From: Oxyruncus cristatus
Taxonomy: Eukaryota > Chordata > Aves > Passeriformes > Cotingidae
DNA: 64,000 nucleotides
Assembly (NCBI GenBank): GCA_013399855.1
Contig: VXAY01006935.1
Coordinates: 1-64,000, forward strand
Direction of reading: 5' to 3'
Each line of letters opens with the position of its first letter. The first letter of the stretch is position 1. The translations under genes were made by a program, and so were the position numbers. Below are positions 39,701-51,695 of this stretch, piece after piece. Below the pieces are notes generated by a model. That model was not told the DNA's origin and searched no databases. It worked only from the letters and a program-made list of their open reading frames with translations.

Positions 39701-42700
39701 AGTGTGTAGGATATTTGTGTAACACTGGCATACTTTCTGTATGTGTATGTATATTATGTGTGGTCATCTGTGGCAAAGCACAATAATGTGGCAGCAAGCT
39801 ATAGAGTCAGTTCCAACAGTCTCAGAGCAGTAGACACTGAATGTGGGAAATCAATGGGAAATCAATCCTCACCCCTTTTCCAAAGACTCACTCAAACTGT
39901 TGAAGGTCAGCACATGCAGGATACTTCAGATCAGTAAATTCATTAAGTGATAATTTTTACTTTTAATACAAAATCATTAGTGTGATGGATGAACAAGTAG
40001 TTTTCACATAAGCATATGTCCCGGTGCAGTGTTTTGAGGACTTTGCCCATGAGATGTCATTTTACAGGCAAATAGGTGGTAGTTTTCCTTTTAAATTAGT
40101 CTGCCATCTGTCAGCTTTATACCTGATGACATCTGAACATTACTTCTGGTTGAAATATACAGAATGGGAGAGGATTTTTAAAGAAAAACTTTGTTAGGAA
40201 AAGCTGATGAGAACTCAGATACTGATAAACTTGTTTCTTCAAAGAACCGAATACCCAGAAGAAGTTACTCGTGGCAGAAGTTGTGTGACAAGCATAGTAA
40301 GTAGTTGCTGATACTGTGGCTGGTATTCCCTAGCTAATGTTACTATGTTAGTTACTAATCTCATATATATCTTAAATTGAATAAGCCTTAAGCCGCAGAG
40401 AGAGAGACTATCTGTATAGAGACTACAGATACACCATGTATTTATCTGCTTGCATACATATGCAGAGTTAAATAAGCATGTTTTTTTGTTTTTGTTTTTG
40501 TTTTGTTTTTTAATTTTTGTTCATTGTTTACTCTGAAGCATTCATTTGTATCTTACACCCCTTATTTCTTTCATGGAAAATAAGGGCATACTCTTCCTGT
40601 AAGCATGCCTGAGTCAAAGTAGGAACTGAGAGCCTTTGGTTGGAGTGACTTTTAGTATTCACTTACCTAGTAGAGCTGGTCCAATAGAAAAATAGGCACA
40701 CCTTGATAATTCTGGGTCATCAATGCATTTAAAAAAGTGTTTCTACACTGTCCTTTAAATAGCTAGATGATAGTATTAGTGGAATTATGACAGAAGCATG
40801 TTGAAATATATTGCAACAGGAGATTGCCACTTCAATAACTTTCTACATCTTTCTGCATTTGAATTTTAAGAATGTAATAACTTTCTATAAGAAATATTTG
40901 GACTTGGAGTTTACAGTGGAAATAAATTTTCTAGAGGAGCAGTCTGTTTTAATGATTGATTCACATAAAGCTGCTGGATATTCACTGGCTTTCCGTCTTG
41001 CTGTTTTCATACATTGAAATATCAATGTAATCAGTGCTTCCCTGAAGTAAACAAAGCAAAATGATAAAAAAAAGCTAGAGATTATTGTGAAAAAGACAAT
41101 TTCTCTACTGAACTCGTAAAAAAATACATATTACTTTTTTCTATACTTTCCTCTTCTTCTTAATATTTTTTTATTATTATTTTTACCAATAATAATTGTT
41201 TTGATCTAGTAGAACTTGCTATACACTTAAAACTTAATCCCTCATTCAGGGTTAGGAGAGCATTGTCCATTGAATTAATTATTTCTCGTAATTAGTTCAA
41301 AAAGGGTATATTATACATAGTATATGTAGTAATATGGTTTTTATTATTAATGCTTTTACTTTTGGTGGTAGATTTCACATTCTTTAGAAATAGTTTATTT
41401 AGCACAGATAAGTGTTTTCTCAGCTAGAGAAAATTATGTGAGAAGTTTTGAGTTCTGAGCTCTGTTTGCTTGCACAGTCAAAGCAGCGTTGCCAAATAAG
41501 AGGCTGAGAAATCATCTTTTGAAATCATGAGGGCAGTTACTTAAATAGATCTGATTATCGATGTAATGAGGCATTTCATTTCAGATGTGATATTTTTAGA
41601 TTGTGGTTGCAAAAATAAATTATGGAATTGTGACATAACCCCATGTCCACAGGTGGCCTTGTGTTGAAACAGCAGGTTCTGCAAAACTGTGCACAGATAT
41701 TTTGTGGTTTTACACATGCAGTCAGCTTTCAGCATGCCAGGGATAAGACTGTAGTTTGAAGGGATGAACCCCTATGATTCAAATACTGCCTGAAAGTATG
41801 ATTAATATTTCTCTTAACTTTAGGAGTTAATATTTTTTCCAACTTAGTTTTGTACATGGTTGTCCACTTTCCTCTTAGAAAATCTATAGCGAGAAGAGAG
41901 AATTGCCATTTTTAATATATAAGTGTTTGTTTCCTGTAGTTGAAAAACTTAAAAAATTATTATTAGAATTTTGTTAGTGTTTCGTTTGCTATACTTCAGG
42001 GTGCTAGTTTCGGGCTTCATGCTTGGAGTTTTATGCAAATAATCTTAAATATTCTCTATGATAACTTTCAGCTTTGAATTTTGAAAGAAAGCCTCTTTCT
42101 TCCTGATCATGAAGAGTTAGAGAGTAACACAGCTACATCTCACCAAGTCACTCCAGACCAATGAAACTGTGTTGTGTACAGTTCATTGAGAAGCTTGTAC
42201 TGAATAAAAAAAATAATAAAAGGCATTTTCTGTGATGTTTTTGCACTCCCAGTGAAAACCTGTTTGAAGGTTAATGCCTCTTCTCATCCTTTCTTTCTTT
42301 ACTGAAGAAATTAGGAAATGACTTTATGTCTGAAACATATGTAGGTTGTTATTAACACTTCTGTGAAAGATTATATAGTGATTAAATGATGTTTCAATCA
42401 GATTAAGGTAAATTTCAGCATGCAGATTGATCTTTCTGTGTGGGAAAATAACACTGGTCAAGGAGACAGTATGGAGCAAAACCAAACTATTGCCAAAAAA
42501 GATGGAAAAAAATTAGATTGCTCTGTGAGAATCAGGTGTCTTCTGCAGAACCAGCTGAGTCTACTATAGGCAAGTGGTGGTGTCCAGTTACACAAAACAA
42601 GCAGGCAGGGTACCTGTCTGCTGCACTGCACCTGCGGGTTTGCAGACATTCACTGAGGCAAAAAGTTCATTTGCTTTTATTCAGGAAATACTTATGGTGC

Positions 42701-42794
42701 CTACTTCCATTTTCAGTTTGAGACTTGGAATTTGGGTACGTCAAAACAGTTCCTCCGTTTGGATTCCTCCTGGTTCATATCTGATTGTTTGCTC

Positions 42795-43083
42795 AGGAGA
42801 TGGGGCCAGCTTCTTCTCCAAGGTGAAGAATGATCATGCACAGGCACAAGCTGGAACACAAGAAATTCCTCCTAGATTCTCGGAAAACCATTTTCATCAT
42901 AGGGGTGGTGAAATATGGGAATAGGTTGCCCAGGAGATATGTGGAATCTGCATGCTTCAAGACACTCAAAGCTCACCTGATGAAGGACTTAAGCAGCCTG
43001 CTTTGGCTGGACCAGCACTGGATAGGGGTGTTTCCAAATGGCCTCCAGAGATCCCTGTTAGTGTATATTGTCCTGTGGTTCTG
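42795..43083 (+). mobile_element. CR1 LINE 3' fragment, diverged
   Basis: Diverged but collinear CR1 3' UTR: GGAACACAAGAAATTCCTCC, GGGAATAGGTTGCCCAGGAG, ATGGCCTCCAGAGATCCCTG and a TCCTGTGGTTCTG end. The 116 and 84 aa frames here are repeat-derived. Confidence 0.8.
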
Positions 43084-46000
43084 AGCTCTGTGTACAAGGT
43101 GCATTGCTAGAATGTGTTGTGTATTACATGTCAAGGAAGTCTGGCTTTGGTAAAGGTACTTCTGTGTGGAAGGGAAGGCAGAGCAAATTAACTATTTCAT
43201 TGCACAGAATTCCTTTTTAGGCCACTTTTAGGGGTAACTGGCATAAACCACCAGTACGTATGAGTAGCCTCACTAGAGAACATCTTGAATATTTGCCTTG
43301 TGTTCTCCGTAAAAGAACAATACCCTTCTATGGCTAATCCAAGCTGCAGTTGATTGAGTTAGATTTCTGCTGCTGGGATAATTGGACACTGTTTCAGAAA
43401 CGCCTGGGAATTTCTTGAGGCCTGTAACACAAGTTGCCATACAAAGTTCCCAGTGTGCTGTCCTCTAAACACATAGTGCTCTGTGAAAAGAGTGCTCCAG
43501 CCATCCGGAATGATCAGAGTAACCCCGCATGTAAATGTGACCTTCTCCCTGCCTCACAGAGCCGCTGTGTCTGGGGCCGACCGTCACTCACAGAAGCACT
43601 TTCTTTCTCTTGATCGAGTCTTGAAAACAAGCAAGAAATTTGAAATTTCTCTTCCTTCTTCCTCATCGAAACCATTTTACTCCTTCTGGTCTTCATTAAG
43701 ATAACGTTCTGTGAATTGGTTTATGAGAGGGGAGCTACTGGTGTGGGCTGACGTGTAAAGTGGCATTTATGCAAGAGCTAGAAATGCAGAGGGATCTAAT
43801 TACATGCAGATGTAACAAACTTCCTTTTTTTTTAAATTATGCTTATTATTTTTTGGTTTATAAGTTTTATAGTAAATAGTTTGATTCTTATATTGGTCTG
43901 CCACATACTCCTAGTAGCTAGTTATTAAAAATCTGAATTAAAAAGCATATGTGCATATAATTTCCAAACAGTTCTTGATATGAATCATTGACTCATAAAG
44001 AATGGTGGCTGGTAGTTAGTATTCTGGATATGCTGGTGCTTAATTCATTTGATTTTAACTTTCTAGCTTGTTTGTTCATTTGTTGCAGCATTTAAAAACA
44101 TCCTGGCTTACTCCTCATTTTCCTTAATGGGACTAAGTCACAGTGCTGTAAGCTGCATGACTTTCTTAACAGCATATTTAATATGATTCTGTTATCCCTG
44201 GCTAGTCAAATTGGCACATGTCCTTAAAATAAAATGAAGTGTAATGCGTTATTGTATTCATTATTGAGACTTTTCCCAACTATTTCTGAAAGGAATGTAA
44301 GTCCAAAGATTAGGAGAGAAACATTAATCATATTATTTCATTATTTTTTTTTTTGTTAATTCATCAGAGAGTTAACAGAGCAGGAGACCAAAATTGAAAA
44401 TATTGCAGCTGCTTAAACTGGATTTATTCAATAATGTTTAAGTAACTCTAGTGGTAAATGGGTCACTCTCTCTTTTTGTGAATTTCCACTGCCTCCCATA
44501 AATAACAAACAGCATCTTTTCAGCTTCTCAACATTTTGTATGGGATATAGATGGGTCTGTGTAGTATTCTGGATTACATTATGGTTCTTGAAAATTTCTG
44601 GGTCACTTACACTACTAACAGAGTTGGTCAGTAATGCATTATTTTGAAAATCTGAAAAAAATTGAGCAAGGGAAAAAAGATAAAATCTGTTGAACAAAAT
44701 ACAAACCATGACTGCAGTAGTAGTATCTTTCAGACTGATAATTTATTTATTAGATAATAGTTTTGAATTTTGACAACAGAGTATGGGCTAATTTTTCACA
44801 AAGAGAAATGTAAAAATACTTCTGGAGTGAAAAGTGAACAAATTATTTGTAGAAATGAAAGTCCCAAACACCTTCTGGTTCACAGAAATTAGCGGTGTCA
44901 TTCTGAAATCCATCGGATTGGCTGTACTTGGTGAATTTCTTTCTGCAGCCTGTTTTGGGGCTTTTTTTAGTGATATTATGGAATTTGATCTAGTCCATAT
45001 GGAAGACTACAATGTGCATGTATAAGTAAAGTAATGTATAAGGTTACCAAATGTTTCTGGAGTGCAAATTTTACAAATAAGCCATCATGCTTTTGAGCTG
45101 TTCGTTTCATCATGAAGAGGAAAAAGATGAATGATAAATAAAGAAGTTACAGAGTATAATATGCAATCCATAAGAAGCCCCAAACGTGTCACATTACGAT
45201 ACCAAATGTTTCTGTGTCATTTGAGGACAGATGATAAAAAAATTCTCTTCATTCTTCCTTTATAGAGGAATAGATGGTAGTATTTAATTTGGAGACGAGT
45301 TCTGTGTGTATAAATTATGGCATCTTTATTTATCATCATATTATTTCATCCTTCATTCTGTTTTAGAGCTGATATAGTGCTGTCATATGTGGTCAAGGAT
45401 ATTTGTTTGATAAGCACTCCTTATGCACATATATGTTATCTTCACCAGTTTTCCAAAATCTTAATTTCAAAACTAATTTTAATGTTTTATCCTTCCAGGC
45501 TTCTTGGCTATCACTTACAGCAATAACACTTATGGTTATTCCTGTTGGTAACACAAATATTCCATCCAGACATTTGCAGTATATAGATTAGGGAGTGCCT
45601 GCTGTACATACCAAGAGCCTAACTAAAACTCTTTTCTTATATTCTTAAATTTCATGCAGGAAAATGAGGTAATGAGATGCTGCAGTGATCTTATTATTTC
45701 TTCATTTGGTTAAGTGATTAATTTTTCTTTTTTCTAGATTGATAGAGTGAAATATAAATTAATATACTTTACTACTTTACTTTTTTAAGCATTTAGTTCA
45801 TTTCAAAGTGAGAACTGTCCTATATTGGTATGACCTTTTGAGAGATCTCATGGCAGTAATATTGATCAGTGACACAAGTTTTGGCAATAATGCAGAGAAG
45901 CAGCCAGAATCTCAGCTGAAGTCTGTATAAATCTCATCTGTCTCTCAGTTGGAGTGATGCTGATGTTGCAATACTTATGCAAAATGGGAAAGAACTTGGC

Positions 46001-47150
46001 TGCTTTCATGTCTCTAAATTTAGTGCGTGGGTGGGCCAGGACAGTGAAGAGTTTATAACATCTCTATGCATTAATAAATCCATTTTGTGTGTGAATGTCT
46101 GTAAACCTTTGTTATCCATTAAAAATGGTTCTGTACTATTGACAATAAGTGTCAGTAGCAAGAAAGACTCCAGGAAGACCTAATACACTTATTTCCTGTA
46201 ACATTCAAGCCACTGTAATTATGGGTTGCTTGCCTGGCTTCTTTGGTAATTAAGAGTTTTAATTGTTTCTAGTTCCAGGGAATTAGTTAAGCTTTTCATT
46301 ACGCATATTGCCTTCCATAATCATTGGCTCCTCTCCTACAGTAAGCTTAGTGACATCATGGAAGTCAGTTAGGTCTTTCAAGGCAGAGCAGTGAAGTACA
46401 TTCCCTTGTATGGGCTAGATCAGAAAAGGTTTCAGAACGGCCTTGGTAGTGCTCTTCAGTGCAACATTTAAGCTTACTCTTCAAAAAGCTGAGCCTGTCA
46501 GAGTTTCATTTACTGTCGTCAGTGCTTAAGGTCATGAACTAAGGTACTGTTAAGGACAAAACCTATAGGCAGAACCATGCTTCCTTTCTAAAAGGAATTG
46601 TATCAAACTTTTCAGGATCTGCTGGTTACATACTTGGAGTTAGTAATAGCGATAATGATCTACATTATACACTTGATAATGATCTACATTTGAAAATACC
46701 ACATTGTTCAAACTGGAATGCAGTGACTTTATGAAGGAAATGAGCACAAAATAGATTGGTGTGATTCCTTTGGCTCACTGAAAATCATTAATTAGATTTT
46801 ACTTTATTACATGCAAGGTAGAAAGCACCTTTTACTTTTCTCTTGACAGACTCCAAGTCACTGCTGACATGTTGAAAGGCAAGAATCAATATTTTAAAAG
46901 AAATCAAAGGAAAGGGTTCTTCGTTCCTTTTTCCTCTTCCAGAGGTTCTGATAGATGGGTATGTATAGGGCAGACATTTAATACATCTGGCAAAAATGTT
47001 TTCTTTGAACATAATGAAGTTTTTGCAAGTTGCAACTTGATTCTCTTAGAGCACAGCCAAAACAGAAAAACATTATACATCCCTTATTTTCTGTAATGAA
47101 ATAGTTGTATGTTGGAGAACCTAAAAGGTGCAGTATGCTCTTGTATGTTC

Positions 47151-47530
47151 ATAGAATCATAGAATATCCTGAGTCGGAAGGGACCCACAAGCATCATCGA
47201 AGTCCAGCTCCTGGCTCCGTGCAGGACAGACCCAGGAATCACATAATGTTCCTGATAGCACTGTCCAAATGTTGTCAGGCTTGGTGCTGTGACCACTTCC
47301 CTGGGAAGCCTTTTCCACCGCCCAACCAGCCTCTGGGTGAAGCACCTTTTTCTAATATCCAACCTTAACCTCCCCTGACACAACTTCAGGCCTTTCCCTG
47401 GGTCCTGTCACTGGTCACCACAGAGAAGAGATCAGTGGCTGCACTTCTTCACTTCACTCCTCATGTGAGGAAGCTGTAGAGTGCTATGAGGTGTCCCCTC
47501 AGTCCCCTCCTCTCTGTGGTAAGGCAGAGT
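47151..47530 (-). mobile_element. CR1 LINE 3' fragment, minus strand
   Basis: Begins ATAGAATCATAGAATATCCT, the reversed CR1 terminal repeat, then GGAAGGGACCCACAAGCATC, CCACTTCCCTGGGAAGCCTT and TCTAATATCCAACCTTAACC. It is the same CR1 subfamily, opposite orientation, as the copy at 62.2-62.5 kb. It lies about 1.1 kb upstream of PUDP's last exon. Confidence 0.9.
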
Positions 47531-48633
47531 TGCACTGCCTTATGGTTACTAGATGTGGGAAAAATAGCCCTAACCATCCCAACGTCTGTTTTCAATTACT
47601 GAAATTACTTGTGGCAGTGATTTTGGCATTAGTAGCAGTAGAAGTGCTAATAATATTGATAATAAATGCAGTATGAATTGCAGAGACCATGTGTCAGTAT
47701 AGGTCATAATTTTTCGGATCGTTGGATGCCAAAAGCTGCTTTGGATTGTCCATAACCAAAAATTCAAACTGAACATTATGTAATGGCAGGAAGAGATGCT
47801 TCATTATGTAAATTCTGGAATGAACTCCAGAAGCATTATCTTTTATTATATAAAATTTCAGAACATATGATTTTTATATATTTATCTTGTGTATTTATTA
47901 TTCAGTATTCTGAATTTAAATTACAAAATCCACATAAATAATGTATAATTATTTTTAGCAACTTTGCTTCCAAACTGCGGTCTGGAATGATTGTGATTGT
48001 TGTAAGGCATGGAACTTCTGCCTAACTAAACTGTCTCTTTCCAAATATAACCTTGCAATCTAATGGATGATTTTCTTTCTCATCGTTGCTTTGGAAGAAT
48101 TAAGCAAATGACTTTCACAGCACTCTTCTGATAAGTGATTTCTCTCTTCCTCTCCACTCATCCAATGTCCTACTATTGACCTAGGTAGTGGTCTTCCCCA
48201 TCTTGTGTATGTTAGGAAATGCCACACCTGTAAGTGATCTACCATTTTGCAGATCATAAAGTTGGTTTAGAAAAGTTAAATTGCCTGCTTAAAAAGGTAT
48301 TTAAGCACTTGCTTAACTTCACTTTAAGTTTCTGATTAAACCCATCCCTATAAAAAAATAAAGCACTTAGGAACATCTGGATAACAAGTTTCTGGGATTT
48401 AAGTATGTCTGTTGATGTTTTTTGAATTGAAATTAATTAAAGGTTAATAACCATGCAGATGTTTGAATTGAGACGTTTGCCCTTGTTCTGATTAGGAGTG
48501 TCTAAGCTAATAACGGAATTCAGTTTTCTTACTAAGTTTCATTTGGGATCATTCTCTCTTTTAAAACAAACTATTTAAAGTTCATAGTAACATTATTCTT
48601 TTTTTTTTTTCCCCTGACCTCCTTACTTCTCAG

Positions 48634-48810
48634 TGTCTTGTGTTTGAAGATGCACCACTTGGAGTCAAAGGAGCCCTGGCAGCAGGAATGCAAGTGGTTA
48701 TGATTCCAGATGAAAATTTAACACCAGATCTTAAAAAGGAGGCAACACTGCTGCTGAAGTCCATGGAAGATTTCGAACCAGAACTGTTTGGTTTACCAGC
48801 ATATGATTAA
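48634..48810 (+). CDS. PUDP: PUDP terminal coding exon with stop codon
   Basis: Last coding exon of PUDP. Seen: a strong acceptor with a long T/C tract ending CTTACTTCTCAG, then 58 codons and TAA at 48808-48810. The peptide starts [20 protein letters not shown], carrying HAD motif IV (acidic pair ED at about residues 175-176, which binds Mg2+ in this family), and ends [10 protein letters not shown], the family's typical C terminus. Phase 0 entry fits exon 3's phase 0 exit. From the split Asp onward the three exons give 208 residues; adding about 20 residues for the missing first exon gives 228, the usual vertebrate length. The intron before it is 28.0 kb. No frameshift or premature stop is seen, so the gene appears functional as far as visible. 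Confidence 0.96.
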   Translation, partial: CLVFEDAPLGVKGALAAGMQVVMIPDENLTPDLKKEATLLLKSMEDFEPELFGLPAYD

Positions 48811-49770
48811 TGCCTATGAACATGCACTTGACTCGAGCTTGATTAGAAGCGAAATGAAATTTTATTTTGGTTTTGTGATTGTTTCTCATCTTTTACTCTC
48901 TTCGTCAAAACTAGAGCGCAAAAATCCCATTAACACCAAGTATTCTACACAGTACCTTTGGAAAATCTTCTGGAATGTTTAAGATTTGTCCTCTTGATAA
49001 ATGCTAAATTAAAGTAGAATCTCCCTGTGAAGTGAGTCCAGTCTTGTTCTCTGCACACCATAATGCTTTCTGGGACTATTATGAAACTATTTAGACAATT
49101 TATTGTAATTGCATTGGAAGCTTCTGGTTCTGTTTCCACTTGAATGACTTACTGTTTAGATCTTAACCAAAAATCTGTTCTAGATTGGCTTTTTTCCCAT
49201 TACATTGTTTTTGATAGTTACTGCTATTAACATGTTTATTCATTTCCTCATCCTGTACTTCCCCATCTATTCCCCTTATGTTGTTGTCTTTTTATTTTTT
49301 CCCCCACCTCTTTGTAGGGATTTTGTTGTACTTTCTGTGTTACTTTCTATTATCTTTTCTTCTTGGAGATTGAATGAGATGACTTAAACCCTACATTATT
49401 CTATAATTCTCTCATTATCCTTTCTGACATGGTGATAGCTGGCTAGGAGCTTTACAAGCTTATATGATCTTAGAAGTTAACCAAAATGTTTTGCATCTTG
49501 TTCCTTTCATTTCCTTCTGAATATTTTCCATGCTGCCATGTAGCCTTACCTTTCATTCTTGTGAAATTAATGCTTCCTGTCTCTGTGCTTCATCTCTATG
49601 GCCTTAACTCCTTTGTATCCAACTAGCTTTTTGTAGGTGATCCTTACTTTTCCCCTCTTTCCTCCTTTTTTTTTTTTTTTTGGACAATTTCTCTACAGAG
49701 AATTTTGCCATCTATTTTTAAAATGCAGAAATTGAAGATTTGGCTTCAATAAATGCTTAAAATTTATTTT
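48811..49770 (+). other. PUDP: PUDP 3' UTR region with candidate polyadenylation signals
   Basis: The sequence after the PUDP stop is AT-rich and has no long frame on the sense strand. Two candidate polyadenylation signals are visible: ATTAAA at 49008-49013, about 200 bases after the stop, followed by a U/G-containing stretch, and a canonical AATAAA at 49748-49753, about 940 bases after the stop. Which is used, and so where the transcript ends, cannot be decided from sequence alone. Confidence 0.5.
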
Positions 49771-51294
49771 GCTGGCTACCATAATTTCCATAAAATGTAT
49801 ATGTTTTCAACTGTCCCTCTTCTGTCTCTTTCTGGCATCTTGTCAGTACAAGGACAACTGTCTCTTTAGAAAATGCTAGACATGTGGACAGGTTTTGGTG
49901 GAATTCCCAACTAGATGTATGACATGGTAGAAGCAATTTCTTTTACTTTGTCTAAAGTATGTAGGCCTTATGACAGTTTTATGAAATGAATTATTGTATT
50001 CAGCATTTAAAAACCTAATGAGTATCCGGAAGGAACTCCAAAATCTTGATAAAATATCAAACTCCATAAAAACAAGAAACTTGAAATATGTCAAATCAGA
50101 GAATTTCGATCTTTCTCACAGAAATATTTTCTAGGCATTTCTGGTCTTTAACTGTTTTAGATTTAAGGGTGTTTTGTCAGGAACAAAAATTAATGAATTA
50201 TAGACCTTTCGATATTCATCATGAGTTTCCTTAGATTTTATTCCTCCTGTATTTTAAAACCCCCCAAACTTTTACATCTTCTATGGTATTGTTTTCTTTT
50301 ACTGTAGTCTGTTTATACCTCAAAAAATTAAGGAAATTTTATTCCATATGGTCAGTCAAATATGACCTAAGTGGTACCAGAATCTTTTTAGTACATGTAG
50401 TATATCAGTTTGCAGTTACACTTTTCATTCTAAGGATCTAGAAGCGTTTTTTGAAAAAACAGTGAATATTGATTCAGTGTAAGTATTCTGCATATTATGT
50501 TGTTTCTTTAGGCCCATGGATGTTGCTGTCATCAGTGTTTGTACAGTGAAAACAACCTGCCCCATCCAACCTGATTTCCATATCTGGTCTTTCCAGACAA
50601 GATAACAGAAATCTCACCGTATAATTCTCCCTTTGACTGATGTTACATAACACAAAGTGTTACTGTAGAGCAATAATTCCAAGCTTTCAAGTGTAAAACA
50701 GGTGCCTGTTGGGATCCCCTTCATTCATAATTACTGAATTCCAACAGGAAAGTTACTAGGTAAAGCAAGCTTTAATAAGCTATAATTAGTAACTTTTTCG
50801 AAGTTTTGCATATATTTAATTTAACTGGGGAGTTTTACAAAAAATAAAAAATGAGCCATGTCTCATTTATACTTTACTTCGAAGGAATCGTCATCAAAGT
50901 CTTGAATTTTCTTTTCAAAGATGTAGAGACATTAATAAATATATCACTGACAAAATCAGAATTACTTCATCATGACCATGGTGAGATCAGCATATCCTGC
51001 AATTCTAATTTAATAGCCTTATCTTTTGCGGAAAATTAATAGTCAGAAAAATATTGCTCCTTAACAGCAAATCCTATCCCATAAAATTACTCTTCCATTA
51101 ATTTAGTATCCCACCTGCGAGTTGTCAGTGAGATTATGGCCCCAAACTGAAATCTGTGAACCTGAGCCATATGCTATAACCTCCCCTTCCTTATAGCAAA
51201 ATTTCCTTCCATGTACTTTTTGGTGGTTGTTCACGAGCTTCCTGGTCCTGTGCTGAACCATTTAACTGTTACTGAAGTAATTTTAAGTGTTGTG

Positions 51295-51695
51295 GTTAGC
51301 TTTCTCTTAATTGAATGAGAAATCAAAACAGCACACAGAATTAAATTCTTTTTCTACAGTAACCTTAAAAACCCTGTCATCTCCATCATATGCAAGGTGG
51401 ATATTGATGTCAGCAGCAGGTGACATCAGCCTGCCTGATTAACCATATACCAAATATCAGCATATGTTTGTATATATTACTTTACCCATTTTTTTTNGTT
51501 AGCTTTCTCTTAATTGAATGAGAAATCAAAACAGCACACAGAATTAAATTCTTTTTCTACAGTAACCTTAAAAACCCTGTCATCTCCATCATATGCAAGG
51601 TGGATATTGATGTCAGCAGCAGGTGACATCAGCCTGCCTGATTAACCATATACCAAATATCAGCATATGTTTGTATATATTACTTTACCCATTTT
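51295..51695. repeat. 198 bp direct duplication flanking a single N (assembly scar)
   Basis: The sequence starting GTTAGCTTTCTCTTAATTGA at 51295-51492 is repeated at 51498-51695 with an offset of exactly 203 bases. Between the copies lie TTTT and one N (51497). Identical by eye throughout. This is what an unmerged overlap of two contig ends looks like; a real tandem duplication with an N exactly at the junction would be a coincidence. Confidence 0.93.

Larger units (their letters stand above)
20633..48633 (+). other. PUDP: PUDP intron 3 (28.0 kb)
   Basis: GT-AG intron between phase 0 exons. It contains CR1 copies near 23.4-24.3, 39.1-39.7, 42.8-43.1 and 47.15-47.5 kb, and GC-richer LTR-like blocks near 26.0-26.4, 27.5-27.9, 28.3-29.1, 34.4-35.5 and 36.3-37.2 kb. 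The remaining stretches (20.7-23.3, 24.3-26.0, 29.2-33.1, 37.2-39.0, 39.7-42.8, 43.1-47.1 and 47.5-48.6 kb) are AT-rich and I recognise no gene in them. Confidence 0.85.
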
